Shown: piece after piece, positions 1-8,180 of the stretch
How the letters are laid out: the number at the start of each line of letters is the position of its first letter
Numbering within the stretch: position 1 is the first letter of the stretch
Assembly (NCBI GenBank): GCA_019695185.1
Contig: JAIBAN010000061.1
Location: 1-49,813 of the forward strand
From: Blastocatellia bacterium
GTDB lineage: Bacteria > Acidobacteriota > Blastocatellia > Chloracidobacteriales > Chloracidobacteriaceae
Direction: 5' to 3'
DNA: 49,813 bases
Program-made: the position numbers and the translations under genes
Notes under the pieces: model-generated
What the model saw: the letters and a program-made list of their open reading frames with translations, nothing else
The model's database searches: none
Told to the model about the DNA's origin: nothing

Positions 1-2231
1 TTCACCGCCGTCGGGTCGCCACCGATCGGGAAGGCCCGGATCGTGAAGCGCGGGTCGATGTCGCTGAAGCCGCCGATGTTGTAGAGCACCAGCACCTGGT
101 CGTTCGGACCGTCAACGGTCGCCACCAGGTCGAAGGTGTTGTTTTTGTCAACGTCGCCGCCATCGAGGGAGCTGATCCCGCCGTTTTCAATGTTCGGGAA
201 GAGGTCGCCCAGGTCGATGAAGGTCGTCACGGTTGAACCCGTGTTGCTCACGAAGCCGCTGGCTCCGTTGGTGACCACGATCAGGCGGTCAGCACCGCGG
301 TCGGCAATCGCCACATCCGGCAGCGTGTCGCTGTTGATCCGGCCTTCCACCACACCCACGAAACTCGAAAGCGTCACGGTGCCAAAGGTGGCCGAAGCGG
401 CGGCCACGGCGGTGCCATAGCGCACAGCCACGGCGGAAGCCGTTGAGGTCCGGGAGAAGACGATATCCGCCAGCGTGCCGGGGTTACCGTTCTGGAAGTC
501 AATGCCGCCGCCCACTGTTGCACCGCCGGGGATGCCGTTGATGGTCGGAGCGCTGACAGCCAACGCGCGGGTTGCACCCAAGGGTGCTGCACCGGTGTTG
601 GTCGCAATGATCTGGCCGCCCACGAACGTACCCGCCGTGGTGGCGCTGCCAAACACCGCATAACCACCATTGGTGGCAATGTTGGTGCCGAGGATATCCA
701 GCCGTCCGTCGTTGTTCAGGTCACGGACATACACCGTGTTCGGTGCGCCGCCCACCTGCACAAACGAAACCTGCGTGTTCGGATAGCTGTTGATGGTCGG
801 ACCGGAGGTCACGCCCACGCTGTTCTGAATCGTCGCAATGGTGCCCGAAAGCGCCACGCCGACCGTACCCGAACCGGAGTTCGAGGTCGCCACGTCCAGC
901 CGGTTGTCACCGTTGAAGTCGCCCACGGCCACGCCTGACGGCACGTTGCCGGCCCGGATGATCACGCCATCCTGCTGGCCCTGCACGTCGGGAGTCGTGT
1001 TGCCGAAGTCATAGGCTTCCGACAACGCACGGGCGTTGCGCAGAATGTTGCCGTTGGCGTTCTGGTTGTTGACCAGACAGAAGACCACGCCTTCACCCAC
1101 CGACTTGCTCGGGGCCGGGGTGGCAATCGTGGCCGCACCGCCGACTGAACCGAAGTCAACGCCGACAAAGAACAGGTCGTTGGCACCGTCATCGCGGTGA
1201 GCCGCGTTCCCAAAGGAGATGGCGCGCGGAGCAATACCGGCACCATAACCAGTCACCGGGGTGATCGTGAACGCGCGGCGGTTGCCCGCTGCACCAGCAC
1301 CGTAGGTGTTGCTGTTGCCCGTGGCAGGCACCGGGCCTGAACCATAGGAACGGGTGTCAAACAGGCTGCCCGATTGACCGTTTTCAGCAATCACAGCGCC
1401 GCCGGCAGCCGTGCCGCCGCCGATCCGCTGATCAACTGAAGTGTTGAACGCACGGTCAATGGCCACGAAACCACCGGTCACACCGGCAGTTGAACCTTCA
1501 CCGGAGCAGAGGACCGCAACGTCAAGACCGCCGCCCGTGTCAAGGCTTCCGATAGACAGCGCCACCGGGTTGGAGGTGAAGGCCGTGGCGGCCACACCTG
1601 ACGGGAAGAACGCCGTGTTGTTCAGCGCTGCACCGTTTTGGTTGATATCGAGGTACAGTACCTGGTCGCCGGAGTTGGCCGCCAAAGCGGAGCCAGCCGG
1701 AACGCCAGTGTAGTCAATAGCCACCGCCACACGGGAGAAACCGGTTGCGGTGCTGAAGCCGGAGACAGCCACCATCGAGGTGACGCGGCCAAACTGTGCG
1801 TTTTGCGGTTCATTCACAAACGCCCGGGCATCGCTGTAGTTGATGGCGGCACCGTTGAAGAGGGCACCCAATTGGGCCCGCACAAAGGAACCGTTGCCAC
1901 GACCCAGGAACAGCGCGATTTCGTCGCTGCTCAGCGAGCCGATCAGGATGTCGGTGAAACCGTCACCATTCAGATCAGCGGTGAGAATGTCGGACGTTGT
2001 ATTTGATCCGGCATTGGCACCACCCAACGGGAACAGGAAGCTGGCCGGATTGCCGGTCGTTCCTGAAGCGGCCAAGTTGTTGCCCAGACCGCCCGGCAGG
2101 TTCAGCACCCGACGGTTAAAGTTAATCTGCTCTTGCGCGCGAGTTACCGGTGCGAGGGTCGCTACCGTCAACGCTGCGAGCATGAGGAGTGCCGAGGCTT
2201 TCAGAAACCTCTTGAGCTTACTCAATTGCAT
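1..2231 (-). CDS. Secreted FG-GAP/VCBS-repeat protein, 5' part (runs off the window)
   Basis: An uninterrupted minus-strand frame of 743 codons starts at 2231 and has no stop before base 1, so only the N-terminal part is present. The start follows a purine-rich Shine-Dalgarno stretch (AAGGAGAAGGAAAG); an in-frame ATG at 2252 lacks one. Residues 1-32 form a signal peptide (basic start, LMLAALTVATLAP core, cleavage near TRA-QEQ), so the product is exported. Calcium-binding FG-GAP type loops recur: DLNGDGFTD near residue 86, DFNGDNRLD near 436, DLNNDGRLD near 504 and a weaker DVDKNNTFD near 690. These are typical of beta-propeller repeats in large surface or secreted proteins. The exact partner or ligand cannot be told. 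The frame is rich in Gly, Ala, Thr and Asn. Confidence 0.85.
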   Translation of the reverse strand, partial: MQLSKLKRFLKASALLMLAALTVATLAPVTRAQEQINFNRRVLNLPGGLGNNLAASGTTGNPASFLFPLGGANAGSNTTSDILTADLNGDGFTDILIGSLSSDEIALFLGRGNGSFVRAQLGALFNGAAINYSDARAFVNEPQNAQFGRVTSMVAVSGFSTATGFSRVAVAIDYTGVPAGSALAANSGDQVLYLDINQNGAALNNTAFFPSGVAATAFTSNPVALSIGSLDTGGGLDVAVLCSGEGSTAGVTGGFVAIDRAFNTSVDQRIGGGTAAGGAVIAENGQSGSLFDTRSYGSGPVPATGNSNTYGAGAAGNRRAFTITPVTGYGAGIAPRAISFGNAAHRDDGANDLFFVGVDFGSVGGAATIATPAPSKSVGEGVVFCLVNNQNANGNILRNARALSEAYDFGNTTPDVQGQQDGVIIRAGNVPSGVAVGDFNGDNRLDVATSNSGSGTVGVALSGTIATIQNSVGVTSGPTINSYPNTQVSFVQVGGAPNTVYVRDLNNDGRLDILGTNIATNGGYAVFGSATTAGTFVGGQIIATNTGAAPLGATRALAVSAPTINGIPGGATVGGGIDFQNGNPGTLADIVFSRTSTASAVAVRYGTAVAAASATFGTVTLSSFVGVVEGRINSDTLPDVAIADRGADRLIVVTNGASGFVSNTGSTVTTFIDLGDLFPNIENGGISSLDGGDVDKNNTFDLVATVDGPNDQVLVLYNIGGFSDIDPRFTIRAFPIGGDPTAV

Positions 2232-2252
2232 AGCTCTTTCCTTCTCCTTCAT

Positions 2253-2933
2253 AAAAATCTGTTTGATCCGTGCCCGGCGAACACCGGGCGTCTGCATATG
2301 CTGCAACCCTGCCGCTTTCTCTTTTTTGAAGAATTTCATGATTAACCGGCGGCTTGGGATTGAGCCTGATAGAGCCTGAACACCACTTCACGCTCTAAAT
2401 GCACCACGATACGATAATCCGGTAGAGTTGAAAGTATTGACACCGCAGTCTTACTATGACTCGCTCTAGGTAAAGCATTTCGCGTGCCAAAGACGTGGAA
2501 TACCTCACCCATTGCTTCAACTCTCCTGCTATAAACTAAAGATTCCATAATACATATATCTTTAGATTCAAGCGCTTATCTTTTTTCCCCGACTTATATC
2601 CAATCTCAAAGACAATTCATTTCAGACGCCCCGTTCCCATCATAGAGGGGAGCGGGCTGACTAAAACCTAGTCAATCCGTAGTAATAAATCTTTCTGATT
2701 TTGGATGAAGAATAAAGAGGAGGTTGTAAAGATATGCACCATGGTACTTGATGACTTGACGAAGCAGCCTGAAACAAGAGATAAACCGCACAGGCTTATT
2801 TTCGCAAAGGGCCTGTTAGTAGCAGATTCTTTCGAATTTGGCAACTCTTGAAGGAGAAGAAAAGGCTTTGGCCAGGCTTTGACAGCATCACTCAAGCAGT
2901 CTTTATGCGCTCAGGCCGTCAAACCAAACCTGT
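2253..2933. other. Intergenic region, no convincing gene
   Basis: About 680 bases separate the divergent FG-GAP gene and asd. A perfect 6-bp GC hairpin (GCCCGG, loop CGAACA, CCGGGC, 2272-2289) lies in the presumed 5' leader of the FG-GAP gene, and a small inverted repeat TGACTA-AAACC-TAGTCA lies at 2658-2674. Short frames at 2342-2548 and 2668-2895 (minus) have no ribosome site and no recognisable domain. The stretch is AT-richer than its neighbours and probably holds the promoters of both flanking genes. Confidence 0.5.
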
Positions 2934-3998
2934 ATGGCAAATATACACGCACAAAAGATTCGAGTTGGAATTTTAGGGGCAACCGGCATGGTCGGCCAAC
3001 GTTTTGTTCAATTGCTGGATGGACACCCTCAGTTTGAAATCACGGCTTTGGCAGCATCTGACCGATCTGAAGGAAAAACCTACCTGGAAGCAACCAATTG
3101 GAAACTTTCCACTCCCATTCCGGAAAGAATTAAAACCATGGTGGTGACTCCCTGTCAGCCTCCCTTGGAATGCGACATGGTTTTTTCCAGTCTGCCGGGA
3201 AATATGGCTCGTGAAACCGAAAGCCTTTTTGCCCAAGCAGGCTATCCGGTCATCAGCAATTCCAGCTCTCATCGCATGGGGGTGGATGTTCCCCTCCTCG
3301 TTCCGGAGATCAATCCTGATCATGTCAAAATGATTGACCGGCAACGGCATACCCAAGGTTATGGCCGTGGTTATATTGTCACTAACCCCAATTGCACCAC
3401 CTTGGCACTGGTTTTGGCTTTGGCCCCCATTGAACGGACATTTGGCATCGAAGCGGCTTTTATTTCCTCAATGCAGGCGATTTCCGGAGCCGGTTATCCT
3501 GGGGTTGCCTCACTGGATATCGTCGATAATGTGATTCCTTTTATTGATGGCGAGGAAGACAAAGTTGAAACCGAGCCCCAGAAAATTCTGGGAAAACTTC
3601 AGGACGGGCAATTGATCTTTGCTCCGATGCAGATTAGCGCCCATTGCAACCGGGTGGCAGTTACCGATGGTCATACCATTTCCATTTCGCTCAAACTGCG
3701 AAAGAAAGCCGAATTGACTGAAATTCAGGCAGCCTTGGAATCATTTCGCGGAGTTCCCCAGGAACTGCGGCTTCCCAGTGCCCCGAACCAAGTCGTCGTG
3801 GTTCGGACCGAGCGGGATCGCCCTCAGCCACGGCTTGACCGGGACTGTGGAAACGGCATGAGCAGTGTGGTGGGCCGGTTGCGCAAAGACCCGATTTGGG
3901 ATGTGAAATTTACGGTCCTCGGCCATAACACGGTCCGGGGAGCAGCCGGAGCAGCCATTCTGAATGCAGAGCTGTTGGCTCATGAAGGGTACCTGTAA
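2934..3998 (+). CDS. asd: Aspartate-semialdehyde dehydrogenase
   Basis: Makes L-aspartate 4-semialdehyde from aspartyl phosphate with NADPH, the branch point to lysine, threonine and methionine; cytoplasmic. The 354-residue product begins with a Rossmann motif GILGATGMVGQRF (residues 12-24), has the catalytic cysteine in NPNCTT (Cys154) and the active-site histidine in VAVTDGH (His247), with the acidic loop GEEDKVETE near 206-214. Length and motif spacing fit the archaeal/fungal-like branch of the family (about 350 residues) rather than the E. coli type. The start ATG has no clear Shine-Dalgarno. It stands alone, followed by a 200-base region of nested inverted repeats. Confidence 0.95.
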   Translation: MANIHAQKIRVGILGATGMVGQRFVQLLDGHPQFEITALAASDRSEGKTYLEATNWKLSTPIPERIKTMVVTPCQPPLECDMVFSSLPGNMARETESLFAQAGYPVISNSSSHRMGVDVPLLVPEINPDHVKMIDRQRHTQGYGRGYIVTNPNCTTLALVLALAPIERTFGIEAAFISSMQAISGAGYPGVASLDIVDNVIPFIDGEEDKVETEPQKILGKLQDGQLIFAPMQISAHCNRVAVTDGHTISISLKLRKKAELTEIQAALESFRGVPQELRLPSAPNQVVVVRTERDRPQPRLDRDCGNGMSSVVGRLRKDPIWDVKFTVLGHNTVRGAAGAAILNAELLAHEGYL

Positions 3999-4197
3999 AT
4001 TTCCCCGCCGTTTCAACCCTGATAGATACCATGCAAATGCTTTCAGTTTGCATAGAAATTGAAAGTAAAAGAATCAGGGTTTATTGCCTTTTATGATCTT
4101 AGGGGTTCAGCCTGGAGGACGGTTTACGATCATTTGATTTGATACCGCCTCAGGCTGAAAATCTGAATTCTTTTGCCTCTCTTTGAACCCATCAAAG
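3999..4197. terminator. Nested inverted repeats after asd
   Basis: Two inverted repeats lie between asd and the glycosyltransferase gene. AACCCTGAT (4015-4023) pairs with ATCAGGGTT (4073-4081), enclosing a 7-bp hairpin ATGCAAA/TTTGCAT (4031-4037, 4047-4053). Further on, TTCAGCCTG (4106-4114) pairs with CAGGCTGAA (4151-4159). The first is followed by a mixed T-rich stretch and could terminate asd transcription; neither is a textbook intrinsic terminator. Confidence 0.45.
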
Positions 4198-5310
4198 ATG
4201 AACCTGCCATCCTCCCCTTCCCTATCACCACCGGTTGTTCAGGTTTCAGGGGTCAGTATTGTGATTCCTTCCTACAACGGACGTCATCTGCTGGAACGGT
4301 TCCTGCCTTCAGTGGTGGCCAGCGCAGTGGCCTATGAGCGGCAGACACAGGCTCCAACCGAAATCATCGTGGTGGACGACGGTAGCCGGGATGGCACCGT
4401 GGATTGGTTGAAAACAGCCTACCCGGAGCGGGTTCAATGCTTAGTCCAGCCTGCAAACCGAGGCTTCAGCCCGGCCTGCAATCTGGGTTTCAGAGCAGCC
4501 CGGTTTCCGATTGTCTGGTTACTGAATAACGATATTGAAACTTCACCAAACGCCCTGTTGCCACTGGTCCCACATTTTTCTGAAAAGGAAGTTTTTGCGG
4601 TTGGTTGCCGTGCCTATCGGCTCGGCCCAACGGGAGAGCGAACAACGGAAATTGACGGGGCCGGACGAGTGGCCGAAATGGTACGAGGGTTCTGGAAGGT
4701 CTACCGCAGTTACGATTTACTGCCAAGCTACGACCGGACTGCCCACGGACCGCTTTATACCATGATGGCGAGCGGGGGTTATGCAGCATTTTCAACGGAA
4801 AAACTGCGAACCCTGGGCGGGTTTGAAGAATTGCTGGCCCCCTTTTATTGGGAGGATGCGGAATTGTGCTATCGAGCCTGGAAACGTGGTTGGACGGTTC
4901 GATTCGAACCGGAAAGCCTGGTGTATCATCAAGCCAGCGCAACCATTGCCCATCAGTTTGAGCCAAAAGCGGTGAGCGTGGTGGCAACGCGCAACCGGAT
5001 CCTGATGCATTGGATTCACCTGCACGATACCTGGTGGTGGATGGCCCATTTATTTATGCTGGGGTTGTTGCTGACAGGAGACGCCGTTCAACTTAAATTC
5101 CATTACTGGCAGGCCCTGGGCCAAGCTTGGCAACGCAGACGCGCTGCTCGACAGCGCCGCTGGGAGGAAGCTGCTGCTGCCCTCCGCAGTGACCGTGAAG
5201 TTATCCGCATTATCAACGAAGTCACCTGCCGCCCAGGCGTGGCAACGTATAAAAATGCCCGCGAATACAAGGAATTTCAACAAAAGTGCCACCATCTTCA
5301 AAAGAGTTGA
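4198..5310 (+). CDS. Family 2 glycosyltransferase
   Basis: Transfers a sugar from a nucleotide-sugar donor, probably to a cell-envelope glycan or lipid carrier; the acceptor cannot be told. The protein shows the GT-A order: SIVIPSYNG near the N-terminus, VVDDGSRDGT (donor-binding acidic residues), NRGFSPACNLG, then LLNND (equivalent of the metal-binding DxD) and the catalytic acidic motif WEDAELCYR. A hydrophobic stretch (WWWMAHLFMLGLLLTGDAV) near residue 280-300 may attach it to the membrane. I chose ATG at 4198 instead of TTG at 4183 as start; neither has a strong ribosome site. It is isolated, with a convergent Dps operon downstream. Confidence 0.88.
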   Translation: MNLPSSPSLSPPVVQVSGVSIVIPSYNGRHLLERFLPSVVASAVAYERQTQAPTEIIVVDDGSRDGTVDWLKTAYPERVQCLVQPANRGFSPACNLGFRAARFPIVWLLNNDIETSPNALLPLVPHFSEKEVFAVGCRAYRLGPTGERTTEIDGAGRVAEMVRGFWKVYRSYDLLPSYDRTAHGPLYTMMASGGYAAFSTEKLRTLGGFEELLAPFYWEDAELCYRAWKRGWTVRFEPESLVYHQASATIAHQFEPKAVSVVATRNRILMHWIHLHDTWWWMAHLFMLGLLLTGDAVQLKFHYWQALGQAWQRRRAARQRRWEEAAAALRSDREVIRIINEVTCRPGVATYKNAREYKEFQQKCHHLQKS

Positions 5311-5336
5311 CGCTTGTCTTTTTCCCGATGTAATGC

Positions 5337-5369
5337 CATAAAAAATTGGGTGAGGTTGGCACCTCACCC
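5337..5369 (-). terminator. Intrinsic terminator of the Dps gene
   Basis: A perfect 9-bp stem GGGTGAGGT/ACCTCACCC (5348-5356, 5361-5369) with a 4-base loop is followed, on the minus strand, by AATTTTTTAT. It lies 33 bases after the Dps stop codon and is a convincing rho-independent terminator for the minus-strand unit; the plus strand lacks a T-run. Confidence 0.85.
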
Positions 5370-5401
5370 TAATCACTCTTTGCTTTCGCCCTCTTTCTGA
5401 T

Positions 5402-5908
5402 TTACCGATCCCGTTTGGTGTGTTCATGAATAAACCAGGCATCTTTTTCATGAACCTGGACAATCCGGGTAAACAGGTCTGCCGTTCCAGGGTCGCCGCA
5501 CTGGCCCGCCACATCAATATCTTCGCGCAGTTGCTGAATAATCTTATGATGGTCCTGGAGCAGATCTTCCAGCATGGATTGGGCGTTGATAATGCCCGGT
5601 TCCGCCGAAGCAAGACTGCCGAACTGAACAAATTCCTGCGGACTGCCAAGCGGCACGCCCCCAAGCGTCATCACCCGCTCCGCCAGTTCATCCACTGTTT
5701 CATTGACATTGGTGGCATGGTCGTCAAATAAAAGGTGCAAGTCCCGAAAATGCGGACCTGAAACCGTCCAGTGATATTTTTTGTATTTTGTCGTCAAAAG
5801 ACTGGCGTTGGCCAGATTACGGTTCAGGAGTTCAATCAGGCGCTTCCGTTCCGGGTCCCGCAAACCGACGCCATAGCCTTCCAACTCATCAAATTTCTGA
5901 ATCTGCAT
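5402..5908 (-). CDS. dps: Dps family ferritin-like DNA-protection protein
   Basis: A 168-residue Dps: a dodecameric iron-storing protein that oxidises Fe(II) with hydrogen peroxide and shields DNA. The shared-interface ferroxidase residues are present with canonical spacing: His46 (KYHWTVSGPHF), His58, Asp62, Asp73 and Glu77 (DELAERV). The start at 5908 has a strong Shine-Dalgarno (AGGAAGGA). It is the last gene of a minus-strand set downstream of two VOC proteins and a PerR-type regulator, and an intrinsic terminator follows. Peroxide control of dps by PerR/Fur is common, and the two PerR-like boxes upstream in this cluster suggest it here, although no box lies directly before dps. Confidence 0.95.
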   Translation of the reverse strand: MQIQKFDELEGYGVGLRDPERKRLIELLNRNLANASLLTTKYKKYHWTVSGPHFRDLHLLFDDHATNVNETVDELAERVMTLGGVPLGSPQEFVQFGSLASAEPGIINAQSMLEDLLQDHHKIIQQLREDIDVAGQCGDPGTADLFTRIVQVHEKDAWFIHEHTKRDR

Positions 5909-5956
5909 ATTCCTTCCTTTCCTGAAGAACGATCATTCCCAAATGTGAGAAATGGG

Positions 5957-6376
5957 TTATGAAGTGGCCTGTTCAACGGTCAGCGCAACCTCCTGACCAA
6001 AAGCAACCTCAAGGGTGTGTCCGTCCGGGTCACGAAAAAATGCCCAGTATCCAACCGGGGGGCCAAAATCATTCGGACCGTCAATTAATCTTCCTTCCTG
6101 ACGGGCTTCATTGCTTAAACGGTCAACCTCAGCCCGGCTTTCACAGCCAACCCCCAAATGGGCAAAGGGCAACAAGGGATGGGGTACCCGTTCAGCTTCA
6201 ACCAGGACAATCACAAAGGGGCGGGTGCAATCGCTCATCCATGCGACCCGATGGCCGGTGGTGGCGTCAGTGCGGATATGGACCGGCTTCATGCGGGCAT
6301 ATTTGGCATAAAAGGCAAGACTTGCATCCAAATTGGTGACCGGCAGTGCAATATGGGTAAACCCAATATCCGTCAT
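5957..6376 (-). CDS. VOC superfamily (glyoxalase/dioxygenase fold) protein
   Basis: A 139-residue protein of the vicinal oxygen chelate fold with the paired beta-alpha-beta-beta-beta pattern: N-terminal FTHIALPVTNLDASLAFY and C-terminal FFRDPDGHTLEVAFG. Likely metal ligands are His8, a His in FAHLGVG and the Glu of TLEVA, the usual His/His/Glu set. The substrate is unknown; family members include glyoxalases, dioxygenases and thiol transferases. It lies 15 bases after the next VOC gene and 48 bases before dps, so it is probably co-transcribed with both and part of the oxidative-stress response. Confidence 0.85.
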   Translation of the reverse strand: MTDIGFTHIALPVTNLDASLAFYAKYARMKPVHIRTDATTGHRVAWMSDCTRPFVIVLVEAERVPHPLLPFAHLGVGCESRAEVDRLSNEARQEGRLIDGPNDFGPPVGYWAFFRDPDGHTLEVAFGQEVALTVEQATS

Positions 6377-6391
6377 AGCCCCTCCGCTGGA

Positions 6392-6781
6392 TTAGGCTTC
6401 TACTTCATAGGTGGTGAATTCAAGTCGGCAGCCATCCGGGTCATAGAAATAAATTGACTGCGAATATCCATGATCCTGAAACTCGACCGCAATTCCTTTT
6501 TGCTCCAGTATGACCTTGGCTTTCTCAAAGTTATCCCGATTGGTACGAAAAGCCAAATGCCAAGGGGTAAAATAATCCAACCTTTGGGTACCACCGGCTT
6601 CCGCCGGACTCAAGGGGAACAGTGCCACAGCAGTATTGCCTGACACCAGTTCGACCGGCACCGAACCAACCGGGGTTCGTGCCAGTCTTTCAAGTCCAAG
6701 GGTTTCCTGATACCAGGCGGCGGAGCGTTCGACATCCCGCACTTTGAAAGCAATATGATCAATGTGTTGCAGTTGAAACAT
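6392..6781 (-). CDS. VOC superfamily protein, second copy
   Basis: A 129-residue VOC protein starting MFQLQHIDHIAFKV and ending with FYDPDGCRLEFTTYEVEA; the pattern YQETLGLERL is typical of glyoxalase/bleomycin-resistance folds. The frame can be extended upstream to 6883, but that N-terminus would be read from promoter sequence; ATG at 6781 has GAAAGG seven bases ahead and was chosen. It resembles the neighbouring VOC protein only in fold, so this is not a recent duplication. A PerR-like palindrome covers its promoter, making it first gene of a predicted peroxide-inducible unit VOC-VOC-dps. Confidence 0.85.
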   Translation of the reverse strand: MFQLQHIDHIAFKVRDVERSAAWYQETLGLERLARTPVGSVPVELVSGNTAVALFPLSPAEAGGTQRLDYFTPWHLAFRTNRDNFEKAKVILEQKGIAVEFQDHGYSQSIYFYDPDGCRLEFTTYEVEA

Positions 6782-6816
6782 AGGGAAGCCTTTCTCTTTA
6801 ATTTGGAATTTATTTA

Positions 6817-6846
6817 ATTTTAGACTAAATCTAAATACGAAGCCAA
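6817..6846 (-). promoter_or_regulatory. Promoter with PerR-type box for the VOC-VOC-dps unit
   Basis: On the minus strand TTGGCT (6846-6841), an 18-base spacer and TAAAAT (6822-6817) form a plausible sigma-70 promoter. The 15-base near-palindrome TTAGACTAAATCTAA (6820-6834 on plus) covers the end of the spacer and the -10. It has the 7-1-7 form of PerR/Fur boxes and shares TTAGACTAA with the box before the regulator gene. Confidence 0.7.
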
Positions 6847-6850
6847 AAAT

Positions 6851-6869
6851 AAAAAGTTCCGTCAGGAAC
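6851..6869 (-). terminator. Terminator overlapping the stop codon of the PerR-like gene
   Basis: On the minus strand GTTCC-TGAC-GGAAC is followed by TTTTTATTTTT; the loop contains the TGA stop of the regulator gene. The stem is only 5 bp but the T-tract is long, so it probably separates the regulator transcript from the VOC-dps unit. Confidence 0.55.
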
Positions 6870-7278
6870 GACAATGTGCGCACAAGCCGCGCAACGTCAT
6901 TTCAAAACTATCAACCTGCTGGTTGCCGGGCAGGTGCTGTGGCACCTGACTGACAACCTCAAAAGCCACATCTTCAACCGTTCCACAGGCACGGCAAATA
7001 AAATGATGGTGCTGACTGGTGTTTGGGTCAAATCGGGCCACCCCGTTTTCGAAAATTTCGATAATCAGGTGGGACTCTTTCAGCCAGTTCAGGGTGTTGT
7101 AAACAGTCGCCCGCGAAGTCATAGGAAAACGCTGATTGACAGCGCCGAGAACTTCCTCAGCCGTGGGGTGATGCTTGGCGTTTTGCAGGTATTCAACAAT
7201 CGCCTGCCGTTGAGGCGTCATTTTCAACCCCTGCCCGCGCACGAGTTTTTCGACGGATTCGAGAGATAACTTCTGCAT
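6862..7278 (-). CDS. perR: Fur family peroxide-sensing repressor, PerR type
   Basis: A 138-residue winged-helix metalloregulator. The DNA-binding helix is in MTSRATVYNTLNWLKE; structural zinc is held by two CxxC pairs (Cys95/Cys98 in ICRACG, Cys133/Cys136 in CAHC). Candidate regulatory metal ligands are His37, Asp84, His90-92 and Asp103; the aspartates rather than glutamates favour a PerR (peroxide-sensing, His-oxidation) type over a Fur iron sensor. Its own promoter carries a near-perfect TTAGACT-A-ATTCTAA box, and a related box precedes the VOC-dps unit, so it probably represses itself and that unit and releases both on peroxide stress. The start codon is only about ten bases after the presumed -10, with no Shine-Dalgarno. 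Confidence 0.88.
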   Translation of the reverse strand: MQKLSLESVEKLVRGQGLKMTPQRQAIVEYLQNAKHHPTAEEVLGAVNQRFPMTSRATVYNTLNWLKESHLIIEIFENGVARFDPNTSQHHHFICRACGTVEDVAFEVVSQVPQHLPGNQQVDSFEMTLRGLCAHCRS

Positions 7279-7285
7279 AGCATTA

Positions 7286-7316
7286 TTAGACTAATTCTAA
7301 AGAAAGAATCTGTCAA
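7286..7316 (-). promoter_or_regulatory. PerR-like box and promoter of the perR gene
   Basis: The sequence TTAGACTAATTCTAA at 7286-7300 is a 7-1-7 inverted repeat with one mismatched pair, the form of PerR boxes. On the minus strand TTGACA (7316-7311) stands 17 bases before TAGTCT (7293-7288), a weak -10 lying inside the box. Binding there would block transcription, implying autoregulation. Confidence 0.7.
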
Positions 7317-7387
7317 CGTACATTTCCAATTTGCCATCTCAAATTTTTGACTACCCTCCGTCCTGCCCATTGGTAAACCGCAAATGC

Positions 7388-8155
7388 CTACAGTTTCAAT
7401 CGTTTGAAAACAAATTCCGGCAGGAGCTTGATGACGAGCATAATGTAACGCCAGAAAAACGGTGTGTACACCACATCCGCCGACCCCTTGACTGCCCGGC
7501 AGATGTCACGCGCCACAACCTCCGGCGGGGCAACAATGGGAGGCAGTTTCAAACCGTAGGTCATGGCCGTATCAACAAACCCTGGCTTGACGGTAATCAC
7601 CCGCACACCACAGTGGAACATTCGATTGCGCAACCCTTGCAAAAACAGGGAAAGCGCACCTTTGGCAGAACCATAAACATAATTTGATTTGCGCCCCCGG
7701 TCTCCGGCCACAGAAGTAATCCCCACAATCACGCCTGTTCCCTTGCTTTCAAAGTAATTGGCCACATGGGTCAGGATGGAGACAGCCCCTGTAAAATTGG
7801 AGGCAATCATGGCTTCGGCTGCCGGAAAATCGCGCTCGGCCTCAGTCTGTTCGGTCATGGTTCCAAAGGCCACCACAACCCCCTTCAATGCGGGCAGAGT
7901 TTCTATCACAGTTTGAAAAAAAGCCTGATGGGTCGCTGTCCCGATTGCATCAAACGGCCCACTGAAAACCGGTACACCGTAACGAAGCTGAAGGTCAGCC
8001 GCGGTGCTTTCAAGGTCGGCCACATCCCGCCCGGCCAAATACAATCCATAACCTTCCTGGGCCAGTCCGGCAGCAATCGCCCGCGCCATGGCCGAAGATG
8101 CACCAAGAATAAGAAAACCGGGTTCCGGGTTGAGGGTTGGTGAAATCCGTTTCAT
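7388..8155 (-). CDS. DprE2-like short-chain dehydrogenase (keto-sugar reductase)
   Basis: A 255-residue short-chain dehydrogenase with the nucleotide motif ILGASSAMARAIA near residue 17, NAG replaced by a VVAFG strand end, catalytic Ser in GITSVAG and YGSAK (Tyr/Lys) near 158-162. It lies 25 bases after a DprE1-like oxidase, the same order as the mycobacterial pair in which DprE1 oxidises and DprE2 reduces C2 of polyprenyl-phosphoryl ribose to give the arabinose donor. The context therefore suggests the reductive half of a sugar 2-epimerisation on a lipid carrier. The C-terminus has a hydrophobic segment (FFWRYIMLVIKLLPEFVFK), consistent with membrane association. The sugar and lipid are inferred only. 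Confidence 0.85.
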   Translation of the reverse strand: MKRISPTLNPEPGFLILGASSAMARAIAAGLAQEGYGLYLAGRDVADLESTAADLQLRYGVPVFSGPFDAIGTATHQAFFQTVIETLPALKGVVVAFGTMTEQTEAERDFPAAEAMIASNFTGAVSILTHVANYFESKGTGVIVGITSVAGDRGRKSNYVYGSAKGALSLFLQGLRNRMFHCGVRVITVKPGFVDTAMTYGLKLPPIVAPPEVVARDICRAVKGSADVVYTPFFWRYIMLVIKLLPEFVFKRLKL

Positions 8156-8180
8156 GAAATCGTCTGTGGATGGTTTTAAT

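Noticed and set aside
2342..2548. Small minus-strand frame (68 codons) upstream of the FG-GAP gene
   Set aside because: No ribosome site, no recognisable domain, no neighbour logic.
5957..6781. The two VOC genes as a recent tandem duplication
   Set aside because: They share only the fold pattern, not close sequence.
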